A stretch of 64,000 bases of DNA from Pseudarthrobacter sulfonivorans (GTDB lineage: Bacteria; Actinomycetota; Actinomycetes; Actinomycetales; Micrococcaceae). The position numbers and the translations under genes are program-made. The stretch's first letter is position 1. Each line of letters starts with the position of its first letter. The notes under the pieces are model-generated. The model saw only the letters and a list, made by a program, of their open reading frames with translations, searched no databases and had not been told where the DNA came from. The stretch is taken from contig NZ_JACXBW010000013.1 of assembly GCF_014712225.1 (NCBI RefSeq), forward strand, positions 87,989 through 151,988, given 5' to 3'. This document shows, one piece after another, positions 31,272 to 39,450 of this stretch.

Positions 31272-33446
31272 CTAACCGACGGGGAATTCCGCGCCCAGAG
31301 CCGAGAGCACCCCGTGCGCCTTCACCCGGATCTCGTCGTACTCCTCGTCCGGAACCGAGTCGGCAGTGATGGCACCGCCGACGCCGAGAGTCAGTTCCGC
31401 CGTCGCTGCGTCTTCGGTGCCGCCTGCGGAAACGCCGTCCCCAGTAGTGCCGTATGTGCGTTCTGCCCCGTCCCCGGTAGTGGTGACCAGCGTCCGGATT
31501 GCCACGGCCAAATCAGTGGCTCCGTTCAGCGAAAAGTAGCCGATCGCACCCGAATACAGGCCCCGCGGGCCGTCCTCCAACCGGTCCAGGATGGCCATGG
31601 TGCTGATTTTCGGGGCGCCGGTCATGGATCCGGCCGGGAAGCAGGCGGCCACCGCCTCGGCCCGCGGTGAACCGGGCATCAACCGGGCGTCGATGGTGCT
31701 CACCATTTGGTGCACCGTGGCGTAGCTTTCGATCTCGCACAGCCTGCTGACAGTCACGGATCCGGGCTCGGCGAAGTGGCTGAGGTCGTTCCGCAGCAGG
31801 TCCACGATCATGATGTTCTCGGCACGGTCTTTGAGGGACGCTGCGAGATCTTCCCGCAGTTCCCTGTCCTGCTCCGGATCGGCACCCCGGCGGCGGGTGC
31901 CCTTGATGGGTTCGGCGCGCATACCGCCGTCGGACGTAATGCGGAGGAAGCGTTCCGGCGAGGTGCTGGCCACGGTCAGCCCGCCAAACCGCAGGTAGCT
32001 GGCGAACGGTGCAGGGTTCCTCCGCCGCAGGCCCAGGTAGGTGGGCCAGGGGGCTGCCGCGGTGGCCGGCAGCCGGGCCGTGAGCGTGGTGGTGAGGCAG
32101 ACCTCGTACGAGTTCCCCTCATGGATTTCGTGCTGGGCGGCCGCGATTTTCTGCTTGTAGGACACTTCGGTGTCGCGGCTGCTGAATGCTGGTGCTCCGG
32201 GAAGTACGACGCCGGTGCTGCCGCCGGCTTGAGTAGCCGGGGCTGGGGTAGCGCCGGCTGGGGTAGCGGGCGCTGGGGTGGTCGCGGCGCCGGCTGCGTT
32301 GACGGCGCTCCGTGCGGCGGCCAGCCAACTGTCCGCATCAGGTGCCTCCAAGGCCAGGAGCCAGACCGTTCCCTCGACATGGTCCACCACGACGGCCCGG
32401 CCCGCGAAAATCAGCGCCGCGTCGGGGGTCGGCGACGTTACGTCCGAGCCGCCGGTTTCGCGCTTGAGCTCGTAGCCCAGGCAGCCCAGCCAGCCGAGGG
32501 TGAAGTCGCCGGGGTAGCCGTCGGGGGTGCGGACGGCCCTGCGTCCCCAGACCGTGTCCAGCCAGCGGAAGAACGGGCCCGGCACCCGTGCCGTCGCGGA
32601 GCCTGCGGTAACCACACTTTCGCCGGAGCGGTGCGCGACCGACTGGCCGTACGTTCCGGCGTCGTCCGCCAGAATGCTGAAGCGGCTGCGTTCGGTGGCG
32701 GGCGACTGCTGCGGCGGGGGACCCGCCGGCGGTACTGCCGTCGCGTTGGAGGAGTCCAGCCAGGCGGCGTGCACCGAGCTGCCGTACAGGGAAGCGAACA
32801 GGGCTGCGGTGTCCGGCCGGCCGTCCAGGCGCTCCGCCCGGAGCCGCAGGCCGCGGCGGGCGGCTAGTTCCGGAACCAATACCGGTCCAAGCACGGGGAG
32901 GTAGGAGAGGGCTTGCAGGACGTCCGCCGGAGCCGACCCGTCGGCAAGGTTGAGCACGCGTATATCAGCGTGCCCGGGGACGTCGTCTTCGGCGAGCCAG
33001 TCATTTTCCTGCGCTGCCCACTGTTCCCAAAACGGCTCGTACGTGCCGCCGTCACGTTCAAGCGCCCGCTTCCGGCGGACGTTGTCCGGTGAATCGGCCC
33101 ACACGACGGCGCTCACCAGCGGCCTGGCTTCCGCGGCAGCGGCGCCCACTCCCTCGATGATCACGATTTCCGCGGGGAGGGTGACGCGGATATCGCCGTC
33201 GTAGTGGTTTGCCCAGTCCCAGCTGGTCCACGTGGCCGGTTCGCCGCCGCTCAGCGGTGCCAGGACGGTGGAAACGTAGCGTTCGATTCCCGCCGCCAGG
33301 CCGTTCCAACCCGGGTAAATGTCCTCGAGATGGAACAGGGAGACCTTGTGGTGGTTCCGCAGCTGTGCAGCCAGTTCGATAGCCAGGGTGGTCTTGCCTG
33401 CGCCGGATCGCCCGTCAATGGCGATGATCACAGGTGCGGGGGTCAT
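31272..33446 (-). CDS. pabB: Aminodeoxychorismate synthase component I (PabB) fused to an N-terminal P-loop kinase domain
   Basis: A 724-residue fusion. Residues 1 to about 190 are a uridine-kinase-like P-loop NTPase: Walker A GRSGAGKT (12-19), the HLEDIYPGW lid-region motif, and VIIEGVGA Walker B-like. After a linker, residues about 195-425 are a PabB/TrpE N-terminal region with a low-complexity Thr/Pro/Ala run. Residues about 440-722 are the chorismate-binding catalytic domain (PIKGTRRRG, DRAENIMIVDLLRNDLSHF, PAGSMTGAPKISTM). It makes 4-amino-4-deoxychorismate; the glutaminase PabA is not in the window. The kinase domain is unusual and its substrate unknown. The start overlaps the phosphatase stop by 4 bases. 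Confidence 0.9.
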   Translation of the reverse strand: MTPAPVIIAIDGRSGAGKTTLAIELAAQLRNHHKVSLFHLEDIYPGWNGLAAGIERYVSTVLAPLSGGEPATWTSWDWANHYDGDIRVTLPAEIVIIEGVGAAAAEARPLVSAVVWADSPDNVRRKRALERDGGTYEPFWEQWAAQENDWLAEDDVPGHADIRVLNLADGSAPADVLQALSYLPVLGPVLVPELAARRGLRLRAERLDGRPDTAALFASLYGSSVHAAWLDSSNATAVPPAGPPPQQSPATERSRFSILADDAGTYGQSVAHRSGESVVTAGSATARVPGPFFRWLDTVWGRRAVRTPDGYPGDFTLGWLGCLGYELKRETGGSDVTSPTPDAALIFAGRAVVVDHVEGTVWLLALEAPDADSWLAAARSAVNAAGAATTPAPATPAGATPAPATQAGGSTGVVLPGAPAFSSRDTEVSYKQKIAAAQHEIHEGNSYEVCLTTTLTARLPATAAAPWPTYLGLRRRNPAPFASYLRFGGLTVASTSPERFLRITSDGGMRAEPIKGTRRRGADPEQDRELREDLAASLKDRAENIMIVDLLRNDLSHFAEPGSVTVSRLCEIESYATVHQMVSTIDARLMPGSPRAEAVAACFPAGSMTGAPKISTMAILDRLEDGPRGLYSGAIGYFSLNGATDLAVAIRTLVTTTGDGAERTYGTTGDGVSAGGTEDAATAELTLGVGGAITADSVPDEEYDEIRVKAHGVLSALGAEFPVG

Positions 33447-34012
33447 GAAATAGAGCGTACCTGCTGTCTTAGCTGCGGCTGCCGGGTTCCCCGGCCGAGC
33501 GCGGCACGGACGTGCTCAATGATGCCCGGCACGGCGCCATGGATCTGGTGCCAGACGGTGTCGAAGTCCCGGTGCCCGCCGTACCAGGGATCTTCGATGC
33601 CTTGGTCCAGCAGGTCATGGCCGGCGACTGCGGGGTCGAAGCTTCGGAGCATACGGACCTTGTCCATGGATTCCTGGTCCGGCGCTGCGTCGCGGAGCCA
33701 GGCATAGTGGTCAACGTCCAGGGCAAGGATCAGATCGCGCTCGCTGAACCAGCATGCCTGCCACTCGCGGGCCACGTGGTGCTGGGAACTGAGCTTGGTG
33801 ATGGCCAGCCGACGGGCCGCCCGCGGATCAATGGGCCGCCCCGCCTCGTAGCCAGTGGTTCCAGCTGAGTCCACGCTCACCTCTGCGCCCAGCCCTTCCG
33901 CCCGGAAGGCCGCAGCCAGCATGATTTCGGCCATCGGCGACCGGCAGATATTGCCGGTGCACACGGTGATGATCCGGTATGGGCTCGACGGTGAGTTCAT
34001 AATGCTAAGCAT
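33443..34012 (-). CDS. Low-molecular-weight protein-tyrosine phosphatase
   Basis: A 189-residue LMW-PTP. The P-loop CTGNICRSP (about residues 18-26) holds the nucleophilic Cys and Arg, and the general-acid Asp is in the IEDPWYGG loop (about 140). It dephosphorylates phosphotyrosine, or phospho-arginine in some family members. ATGs at 34012 and 34000 are both possible starts, and neither has a clear Shine-Dalgarno. It is translationally coupled to the kinase-PabB fusion, an association worth noting. Confidence 0.92.
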   Translation of the reverse strand: MLSIMNSPSSPYRIITVCTGNICRSPMAEIMLAAAFRAEGLGAEVSVDSAGTTGYEAGRPIDPRAARRLAITKLSSQHHVAREWQACWFSERDLILALDVDHYAWLRDAAPDQESMDKVRMLRSFDPAVAGHDLLDQGIEDPWYGGHRDFDTVWHQIHGAVPGIIEHVRAALGRGTRQPQLRQQVRSIS

Positions 34013-34112
34013 GCGTGCTATTGGACGTCCCTGGCTAGTCCGACGTCATGAATCTTTACAGGTTTGTGAAGTGCGACGTAAATCCGGTCAAGCCTGTTGG
34101 GTGGGGCCGGTT

Positions 34113-34736
34113 CTAATGGATCACTGCGAGCAGAATGCCCACTGCGACGAAGAGGACCCCGAAAATCCGGCTCAGGATCTTTTGGCCATGGGCGTTGTGG
34201 GTGAAACGTTGGAAGGACTTGGCGGCCAACGCGAAGAAGAACCACATGACCAGGATGTCTATCACCACCACCGTGGCCGTGAGCACTGTGTACTGCGGCA
34301 GGAGCGGCTGTTCGGGGCGGATGAACTGCGGCATGAAGGCGAGGAAGAAGACGATCGCCTTGGGGTTGAGCAGGTTGACCCACAGGCCGCGCCGGAACAT
34401 GGACCAGGCCGGCTCGTTCCGGAGCGCGGCCGCCTGTTCCTGATCCAGGCCCGGTTTGCTCAGGAACTGGCGGACCCCCAGGTACACGAGGTAGGCGGCG
34501 CCGGCGTAGCGGATCACGTTGAAGGCCACCGGTGAGTTGGCCACCAGGACGCCGACGCCGAGCGCCACGATGATCACATGGACCACCAAGGCTGCCTGCT
34601 GGCCAAGGATCCCCCAGATGGAGCGGCGGAACCCCGATGTCAGCGAGTTGCTCATGGTGTTGATGGCGCCGGCACCCGGGGTGAAGCTGATCAGGACGCC
34701 GGCACCCGCGAGCGCGAGCCAAAGGGAGAATTGCAC
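34113..34736 (-). CDS. LysE/RhtB family translocator
   Basis: A 207-residue, six-helix membrane protein. The N-terminal ISFTPGAGAINTMSNSLTSGFRRSIWGILGQQ is the RhtB-branch signature (compare xTPGP), and WVNLLNPKAIVFFLAFMPQFI is the conserved mid-loop. It likely exports neutral amino acids or homoserine lactone-like compounds; the substrate is not predictable. It is distinct from the lysE at 22142-22765. Downstream neighbours are not obviously linked. Confidence 0.87.
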   Translation of the reverse strand: MQFSLWLALAGAGVLISFTPGAGAINTMSNSLTSGFRRSIWGILGQQAALVVHVIIVALGVGVLVANSPVAFNVIRYAGAAYLVYLGVRQFLSKPGLDQEQAAALRNEPAWSMFRRGLWVNLLNPKAIVFFLAFMPQFIRPEQPLLPQYTVLTATVVVIDILVMWFFFALAAKSFQRFTHNAHGQKILSRIFGVLFVAVGILLAVIH

Positions 34737-34756
34737 CCGTCAAGTTTAGTGGCAGT

Positions 34757-35149
34757 TCACCACAGCGTAGTCACGGGTTCAAAGGCCTGGAGATTTTCAT
34801 CGGCCGTCACCAGCGTCAACCCCTCGACCATGGCCTGGGCCGCGAGGATCCGGTCGAAGGGGTCCTTATGCTCCCAGTCCAGTTGACCGGCTGCCAGTGC
34901 ATGCGGAGCCGAGACGGGGAGCTCAGATGCGTACAGGTGAGCCACCTGCCGGGCGAAGCTGGTCACGATCGCAGTGCCGGAAGGGAGCTTGCCCTGGCGG
35001 TGTTTGTAGGACAGCTCATAGGCTGTCACGGGGGAGACATAAACCTGGTTTTCCAGTTTGGTGATGGCGCTCCTGGCCTTGCCGGAGAGGCGTTTAGGTT
35101 CTGAAATCGACCACAGGAAAACATGGGTGTCCAGCAGCAACTGCGTCAT
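34757..35149 (-). CDS. PIN-domain toxin, VapC-like, type II TA module
   Basis: A 130-residue PIN-domain RNase. LLLDTHVFLWSI gives the first catalytic Asp (residue 7), VSPVTAYELSYKH the Glu, and DPFDRILAAQAMVEGLTLVTAD the last two Asp residues. The four-acid metal site is complete, so the toxin is probably active. Such toxins cut tRNA or mRNA when released from the antitoxin. It follows the Phd/YefM-type antitoxin with an ATGA overlap, the standard antitoxin-first order. Confidence 0.88.
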   Translation of the reverse strand: MTQLLLDTHVFLWSISEPKRLSGKARSAITKLENQVYVSPVTAYELSYKHRQGKLPSGTAIVTSFARQVAHLYASELPVSAPHALAAGQLDWEHKDPFDRILAAQAMVEGLTLVTADENLQAFEPVTTLW

Positions 35150-35370
35150 TCAACAGCCCCCATTTCCTCATCCGTCCACGGTTCGTAGAACGAGTCGGGG
35201 ACGTGGAGCGGGCCCAGGAATCCAAGTTCGCGTTTGTGCGGGCGCTCGATCTTCACGAGCCGGGCAACGGGCCGTCCGGCCTTGGCGATGACCACCTCCT
35301 CGCCTCGCTCAACAAGGTTCAGCAGTTCGGAAAGCCGCGTTTTTGCGTCTTGGACGTTGTATTGCCCCAT
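35146..35370 (-). CDS. Phd/YefM-type antitoxin
   Basis: A 74-residue antitoxin. MGQYNVQDAKTRLSELLNLVERGEEVVIAKAGRPVARLV is the N-terminal Phd/YefM DNA-binding fold, and the acidic C-terminal tail (FYEPWTDEEMG) would wrap the toxin. The ATG at 35370 directly follows a 9-bp palindrome, and the frame remains open for 25 codons upstream. The palindrome position and absence of a Shine-Dalgarno suggest a leaderless message starting at this ATG. Confidence 0.85.
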   Translation of the reverse strand: MGQYNVQDAKTRLSELLNLVERGEEVVIAKAGRPVARLVKIERPHKRELGFLGPLHVPDSFYEPWTDEEMGAVE

Positions 35371-35394
35371 GTTGACCAAGTCTAGTTGGTCAAC
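35371..35394. promoter_or_regulatory. Palindromic operator of the toxin-antitoxin module
   Basis: GTTGACCAA (35371-35379) and TTGGTCAAC (35386-35394) are perfect inverted arms around six bases, immediately before the antitoxin ATG. On the minus strand TAGACT within it sits 8 bases before the ATG, fitting a -10 box of a leaderless promoter. Autoregulation by the antitoxin is inferred from the family. Confidence 0.7.
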
Positions 35395-35522
35395 CTCAGC
35401 TGTGTAAGGCTCAGCCCAGTATTCGTTCTCCCCGCAGTAGCTCATGGCTCGAGGCTATGGTCCGGGCCGCGCGGAATGAAGCCCCGGCCTCCGCTATGTG
35501 GAAAACCAGGCTGTACATGCCT

Positions 35523-36344
35523 TCAGGCCCGCGCGATGACCTCGCCGTTCGGGATCAGGAACCAGCCGTCGTCGGTGGATCCCCAGCGGTGCCAGCCCGC
35601 GGAGATCCTGGCGAGGTCCGCGGCGTTCGCGAAACCGTACTCCAGGGCCTGGTCTGCGAAGGCCGAATGCAGCACCCGCTCGCCCCACACCCGTGCCTGC
35701 CACCTCCGCTGCTGCCCTGTGGCGTAAAGCCAGTTGCTGCTGGTGGGCGCCACGTCGGTAAAGCCCGCCGACTGGGCCCAGGAAACCAGACGGCGTCCGG
35801 CGTCGGGCTCGGCGCCGTTGCGGCGGGCGATCTGCTGGTACAGGTCCATCCACTCGTCAAGTTCCGGCAGGGACGGGTACCAGCTCATGCCGTGGAAGTC
35901 CGCGTCCCGCACGGCCACAATCCCGCCGGGCTTCGCCACCCGCCGCATCTCCCGCAGCGCCTCCACCGGATCGGTCAGGTGCTGCAGCACCTGGTGGGCG
36001 TGGACGACGTCGAACGTCTCGTCCTCGAAGTCGAGGTCATAGATGTTGCCGGCCACGAACTCCGCGTTGGTTACCCCGCGTTCAGCGGCGAGCGCCGTGG
36101 CCTGGGCGATGATGTCCGGCGAGCGGTCCAGGCCGGTCACCTTGCCCGGTGCCACCAGCGCGGCGAAATCGCAGGTGATGCTACCCGGTCCGCAGCCGAC
36201 GTCGAGCACGGATGTTCCGGGGGTGAGGTGCGGGATGACAAAAGCCGCGGAATTTTCCGCGGTCCTGGAAGCGTGGGCACGGACCACCGATTCGTGGTGG
36301 CCGTGCGTGTACACATCGTCGTCTTCAGGCTGCTGCGCACTCAT
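35523..36344 (-). CDS. Class I SAM-dependent methyltransferase
   Basis: A 273-residue Methyltransf_11/UbiE-like enzyme. Motif I is VLDVGCGPGSITCDFA (about residue 46), the acidic ribose-binding residue is in VTGLDRSPDI, and motif II-like FDVVHAHQVLQHLTDP is followed by LREMRRVAKPGGIVAVRD. The substrate is unknown; the overall pattern resembles ubiquinone/menaquinone or small-molecule methyltransferases. ATG at 36344 was preferred over a TTG two codons earlier. It is monocistronic. Confidence 0.88.
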   Translation of the reverse strand: MSAQQPEDDDVYTHGHHESVVRAHASRTAENSAAFVIPHLTPGTSVLDVGCGPGSITCDFAALVAPGKVTGLDRSPDIIAQATALAAERGVTNAEFVAGNIYDLDFEDETFDVVHAHQVLQHLTDPVEALREMRRVAKPGGIVAVRDADFHGMSWYPSLPELDEWMDLYQQIARRNGAEPDAGRRLVSWAQSAGFTDVAPTSSNWLYATGQQRRWQARVWGERVLHSAFADQALEYGFANAADLARISAGWHRWGSTDDGWFLIPNGEVIARA

Positions 36345-36410
36345 AACCAAACGCTACCGCCGCTACAGCGCGAATGGGAGGAGCCGCCGTCGTGCGTTCC
36401 ACCCAACTAA

Positions 36411-36458
36411 GTAGCAGCACATGTCGTTTTGACCGCCCAAAACGACACCTACTGCTAC
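36411..36458 (-). terminator. Long palindrome / terminator downstream of the marR gene
   Basis: GTAGCAGCACATGTCGTTTT (36411-36430) pairs with 36439-36458 (17 of 20 positions) around an 8-base loop GACCGCCC. The right arm ends one base from the marR stop codon. AAAA/TTTT sits next to the loop rather than outside the stem, so intrinsic termination is plausible but not textbook. It may also be a dispersed extragenic palindrome. Confidence 0.6.
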
Positions 36459-36995
36459 CTACATGGGCGGGCCGGACTCAGGTGGCCGAAGCGCCGGGGA
36501 GGCCGGGCCGCCGTCGGACCCTTCGTGGCGGGCGGCGACGGTTGCCTCCACCATTGCGGTCATGAACCGCGTGACCAGCTCCAGTTCCTCGGCGGAGAAC
36601 GCCGCCATGGCCGTCCCCATGTGGCGGGACAACGGCATGAACATGGCCCCGCCGTCCCGGAAGGCCTTGGGCGTCATGCGGAGCTGGACCTGGCGGCGGT
36701 CGGACGCATGCCGTTCGCGGACCACGTGGCCGGAGTTGTCCAGCCGGTCGATGAGGGCAGTCGTGGCCGGGGAGCTGAGGTGCAGTTCCTTCCTCAGGAC
36801 GCCGGGGGTGACCACGAGGCCCTTGGCGGTGTGGCGCATGATGACTGCCAGCGCATTCAGGTCGGTGCGGTGCATGTCATTCCGCGCCCCGGCGGAGTCC
36901 ACGTACCGGTTGGCTTCGAGCGTGAAGTCCTGCAGCAGGCGTATCAGGGACTGGGGGCCGGAGTCAGGCGGGCGCTGGAGCGGCTCGTCCGTCAT
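36459..36995 (-). CDS. MarR family transcriptional regulator
   Basis: A 178-residue MarR regulator. The winged HTH is at about 45-115 (TDLNALAVIMRHTAKGLVVTPGVLRKELHLSSPATTALIDRLDNSGHVVRERHASDRRQVQLRMT) with the wing motif DRR. Flanking helices support dimerisation. AAGGAGG lies 7 bases before ATG 36995, which decides this start over one 12 codons earlier. It is divergent from the MMPL transporter, which it probably represses through the palindrome in between. Confidence 0.92.
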   Translation of the reverse strand: MTDEPLQRPPDSGPQSLIRLLQDFTLEANRYVDSAGARNDMHRTDLNALAVIMRHTAKGLVVTPGVLRKELHLSSPATTALIDRLDNSGHVVRERHASDRRQVQLRMTPKAFRDGGAMFMPLSRHMGTAMAAFSAEELELVTRFMTAMVEATVAARHEGSDGGPASPALRPPESGPPM

Positions 36996-37144
36996 GTCCT
37001 GCCTCCTTAGTTCGCTGGTGTGGTCCTGCATCCGGGCTGGTGCCGGTCCTCGCTGGTGCCTTGACGGATATTACTGCAGCAGCGCCGTCCGCGGGCCTTC
37101 CACGCCAAAACGGAGTAGAGCCACAGAATCGCATGACAGCCACT

Positions 37145-37163
37145 TATCTCTATGGTGGAGATA
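37145..37163. promoter_or_regulatory. Putative MarR operator between marR and mmpL
   Basis: TATCTC (37145-37150) and GAGATA (37158-37163) are inverted arms separated by seven bases. They lie about 50 bases before the MMPL start and 150 bases before marR. This is a typical MarR-type dyad; binding is inferred. Confidence 0.55.
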
Positions 37164-37214
37164 CTCTATGATGGAATCAATTGTATGCCTCCATTCCCCG
37201 GCCCCGAAGGAATC

Positions 37215-39422
37215 ATGAAAACCAGTCCCCAACACAGCGCGCGGGTCCCGTTCTGGCTGCGCTGGCTCATTCCAGCGCTTCTGGTGCTGACGTGGCTGGC
37301 CGTCGCCGGCGTCGGCGGACCCACGTTCGGGCGCCTCAGCGAGGTCTCCTCGAACGACCAGGCGTCCTTCCTTCCCGCAAGCGCCGAAGCCACGGCCGCG
37401 CAGGACTGGCAAGCGAAATTCCGGGATTCCAACGAAGTGCCCGCCGTCATCCTGATCGAAAGCGGGTCCGCGTTCACCCCGGCCCAGCTGGGCGGGGCCG
37501 CGGGCCTGAAAGCCGACCTTGAAGCGCTGAAGCTCGGCAGTACCGTGATCGGTCCTATTCCGTCCGAGGACGGCAAAGCCGTCCAGTTCATCGTCCCCGT
37601 CGATTCATCCGGCGAGCTGAAGGAGGCCGTCAAGGAGCTCCGAACCACCGTTGCCGACGCCGCTCCCCCGGGCATGCAGACGTTCGTCACGGGACCTGCC
37701 GGCCTGGCCGCAGACCTGACCAGCGCCTTCGCCGGGATTGATGGCATCCTGCTGCTGGTGGCCCTGGGTGCCGTCTTTGTGATCCTCCTGGTCGTTTACC
37801 GCTCCCTGCTTTTGCCCATCGCGGTGCTGCTTACCTCCGTGTTTGCGCTGTGTGCCGCCATCCTGCTGGTGTTCGGCATGGCCAAACTCGGCTGGATTCA
37901 GCTGAACGGCCAAAGCCAGGGCATCCTGTCCATTCTGGTGATCGGTGCGGCTACGGACTACGCGCTGCTGTACGTGGCACGGTTCCGCGAGGCCCTGACC
38001 CACACGCGCAACCGGACCGCTGCCGTGCTGACGGCATGGAAAACCTCAGTGGAGCCGATTGTGGCCTCCGGCGCCACCGTCATCATCGCCCTGCTCTGCC
38101 TGCTCTTTTCCGACCTGAACTCCAACAAGGGCCTGGGCCCGGTGGCGGCTGCAGGCATCCTCTGCTCGCTGTTCGCCGCGCTGACGCTGCTGCCCGCCTT
38201 GATGGCGCTCCTGGGCCGCGCCGCGTTCTGGCCGTTCCGCCCCAAGCTGGTCCCGGAGGATCAGCGCGAACCGGAACTTGTCACCGGCCTGGAAGGGCAA
38301 AAGGGCATCTGGCGCGCCACGGGTTCGCTGGTCTCCCGCCGTCCGCGCACCGTGTGGATCGCTTCAGTCCTCCTGCTGCTGGTGGCATCGGCAGGCATCC
38401 TGCAGCTCAAGGCCAACGGCGTCCCGCAGACGGACGTCATCCTCACGGCGTCCAACGCGGTTGACGGCCAGGACGCGCTGGCGCGCCATTTCGACGCCGG
38501 CAGCGGCAGCCCCGCCGTCGTGGTTGCCGATGAGGGCAAGGCTGACGAAGTACTCGCGAAGGTCAAAGCGGCCGACGGCGTGGGAGACGCCTACCTCCTG
38601 GCTGCAGGCAGCGTGCCCATCACCGGAGCCCCCGGGACTCCCGGCGTCCCCGATGTCCGCGAGGGCAAGGTGCTGATCAACGCCACGCTCAACTACGCGG
38701 CGGATTCCATCGAAGCCGAGGACGCCGTCAAAACCCTGCGTAAGGATGTAAAAACGGTTGACGCCGGCGCACTGGTGGGTGGCGTGACCGCCACGGCCCT
38801 CGACACCAACACCACGGCACAGCGCGACCTGGTGATCATCATTCCGGTGGTGCTGGTGGTCATCCTCTTTATCCTGATGCTCCTGCTCCGCTCCGTGGTG
38901 GCGCCGGTCCTGCTGGTGCTCTCCGTGGTGCTGTCTTACGGCGCTGCCATGGGCGTGTCCGCTTTGGTCTTCAACAACCTGCTGGGCTTCCCCGGTGCTG
39001 ACGCCACGGTGCCGCTGTTCGGATTCGTCTTCCTGGTGGCCCTCGGCGTGGACTACAACATCTTCCTGATGAGCCGGGTGCGCGAGGAGTCGTTGAAACA
39101 CGGGACCCGGCCGGGCATCCTGCGCGGGCTGGGTGTGACCGGCGGCGTGATCACCTCCGCCGGCGTGGTGCTGGCCGCCACCTTTGCGGCCCTGAGCATC
39201 ATCCCCATCATGTTCCTGGTCCAGCTGGCGTTCATTGTGGCCTTCGGGGTGCTGCTGGATACCGTGCTGGTGCGTTCGTTGCTGGTCCCGGCCCTGACCT
39301 ACGACATCGGCCCGCGCATCTGGTGGCCCGGCAAACCCGGGCGCCCGGAGCTGGATGCCGCCGTGCAGCGTGACGCCGCCTCCGGCGTGGAGCTTGAAGC
39401 CGAGGCTGCCGGCCGTCGGTAG
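37215..39422 (+). CDS. MMPL family transporter
   Basis: A 735-residue RND-superfamily exporter made of two similar halves, each with one N-terminal helix, an extracytoplasmic domain and five to six helices. The family motifs ILVIGAATDYALLYVARFREAL (about residue 240) and FVFLVALGVDYNIFLMSRVREES (about 605) carry the Asp-Tyr proton-relay pairs. It is homologous to YdfJ and mycobacterial MmpL lipid/drug exporters; the substrate is unknown. ATG at 37215 with GAAGGA upstream was chosen over an earlier in-frame ATG that would disturb the operator region. Control by the divergent MarR is likely. Confidence 0.92.
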   Translation: MKTSPQHSARVPFWLRWLIPALLVLTWLAVAGVGGPTFGRLSEVSSNDQASFLPASAEATAAQDWQAKFRDSNEVPAVILIESGSAFTPAQLGGAAGLKADLEALKLGSTVIGPIPSEDGKAVQFIVPVDSSGELKEAVKELRTTVADAAPPGMQTFVTGPAGLAADLTSAFAGIDGILLLVALGAVFVILLVVYRSLLLPIAVLLTSVFALCAAILLVFGMAKLGWIQLNGQSQGILSILVIGAATDYALLYVARFREALTHTRNRTAAVLTAWKTSVEPIVASGATVIIALLCLLFSDLNSNKGLGPVAAAGILCSLFAALTLLPALMALLGRAAFWPFRPKLVPEDQREPELVTGLEGQKGIWRATGSLVSRRPRTVWIASVLLLLVASAGILQLKANGVPQTDVILTASNAVDGQDALARHFDAGSGSPAVVVADEGKADEVLAKVKAADGVGDAYLLAAGSVPITGAPGTPGVPDVREGKVLINATLNYAADSIEAEDAVKTLRKDVKTVDAGALVGGVTATALDTNTTAQRDLVIIIPVVLVVILFILMLLLRSVVAPVLLVLSVVLSYGAAMGVSALVFNNLLGFPGADATVPLFGFVFLVALGVDYNIFLMSRVREESLKHGTRPGILRGLGVTGGVITSAGVVLAATFAALSIIPIMFLVQLAFIVAFGVLLDTVLVRSLLVPALTYDIGPRIWWPGKPGRPELDAAVQRDAASGVELEAEAAGRR

Positions 39423-39450
39423 GCAGGGGTGTGGGGGTGCGCGCGGAGCC

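Noticed and set aside
35523..36344. ubiE/menaquinone methyltransferase
   Set aside because: Generic methyltransferase motifs only; no menaquinone genes adjacent and the C-terminal half does not show UbiE signatures.
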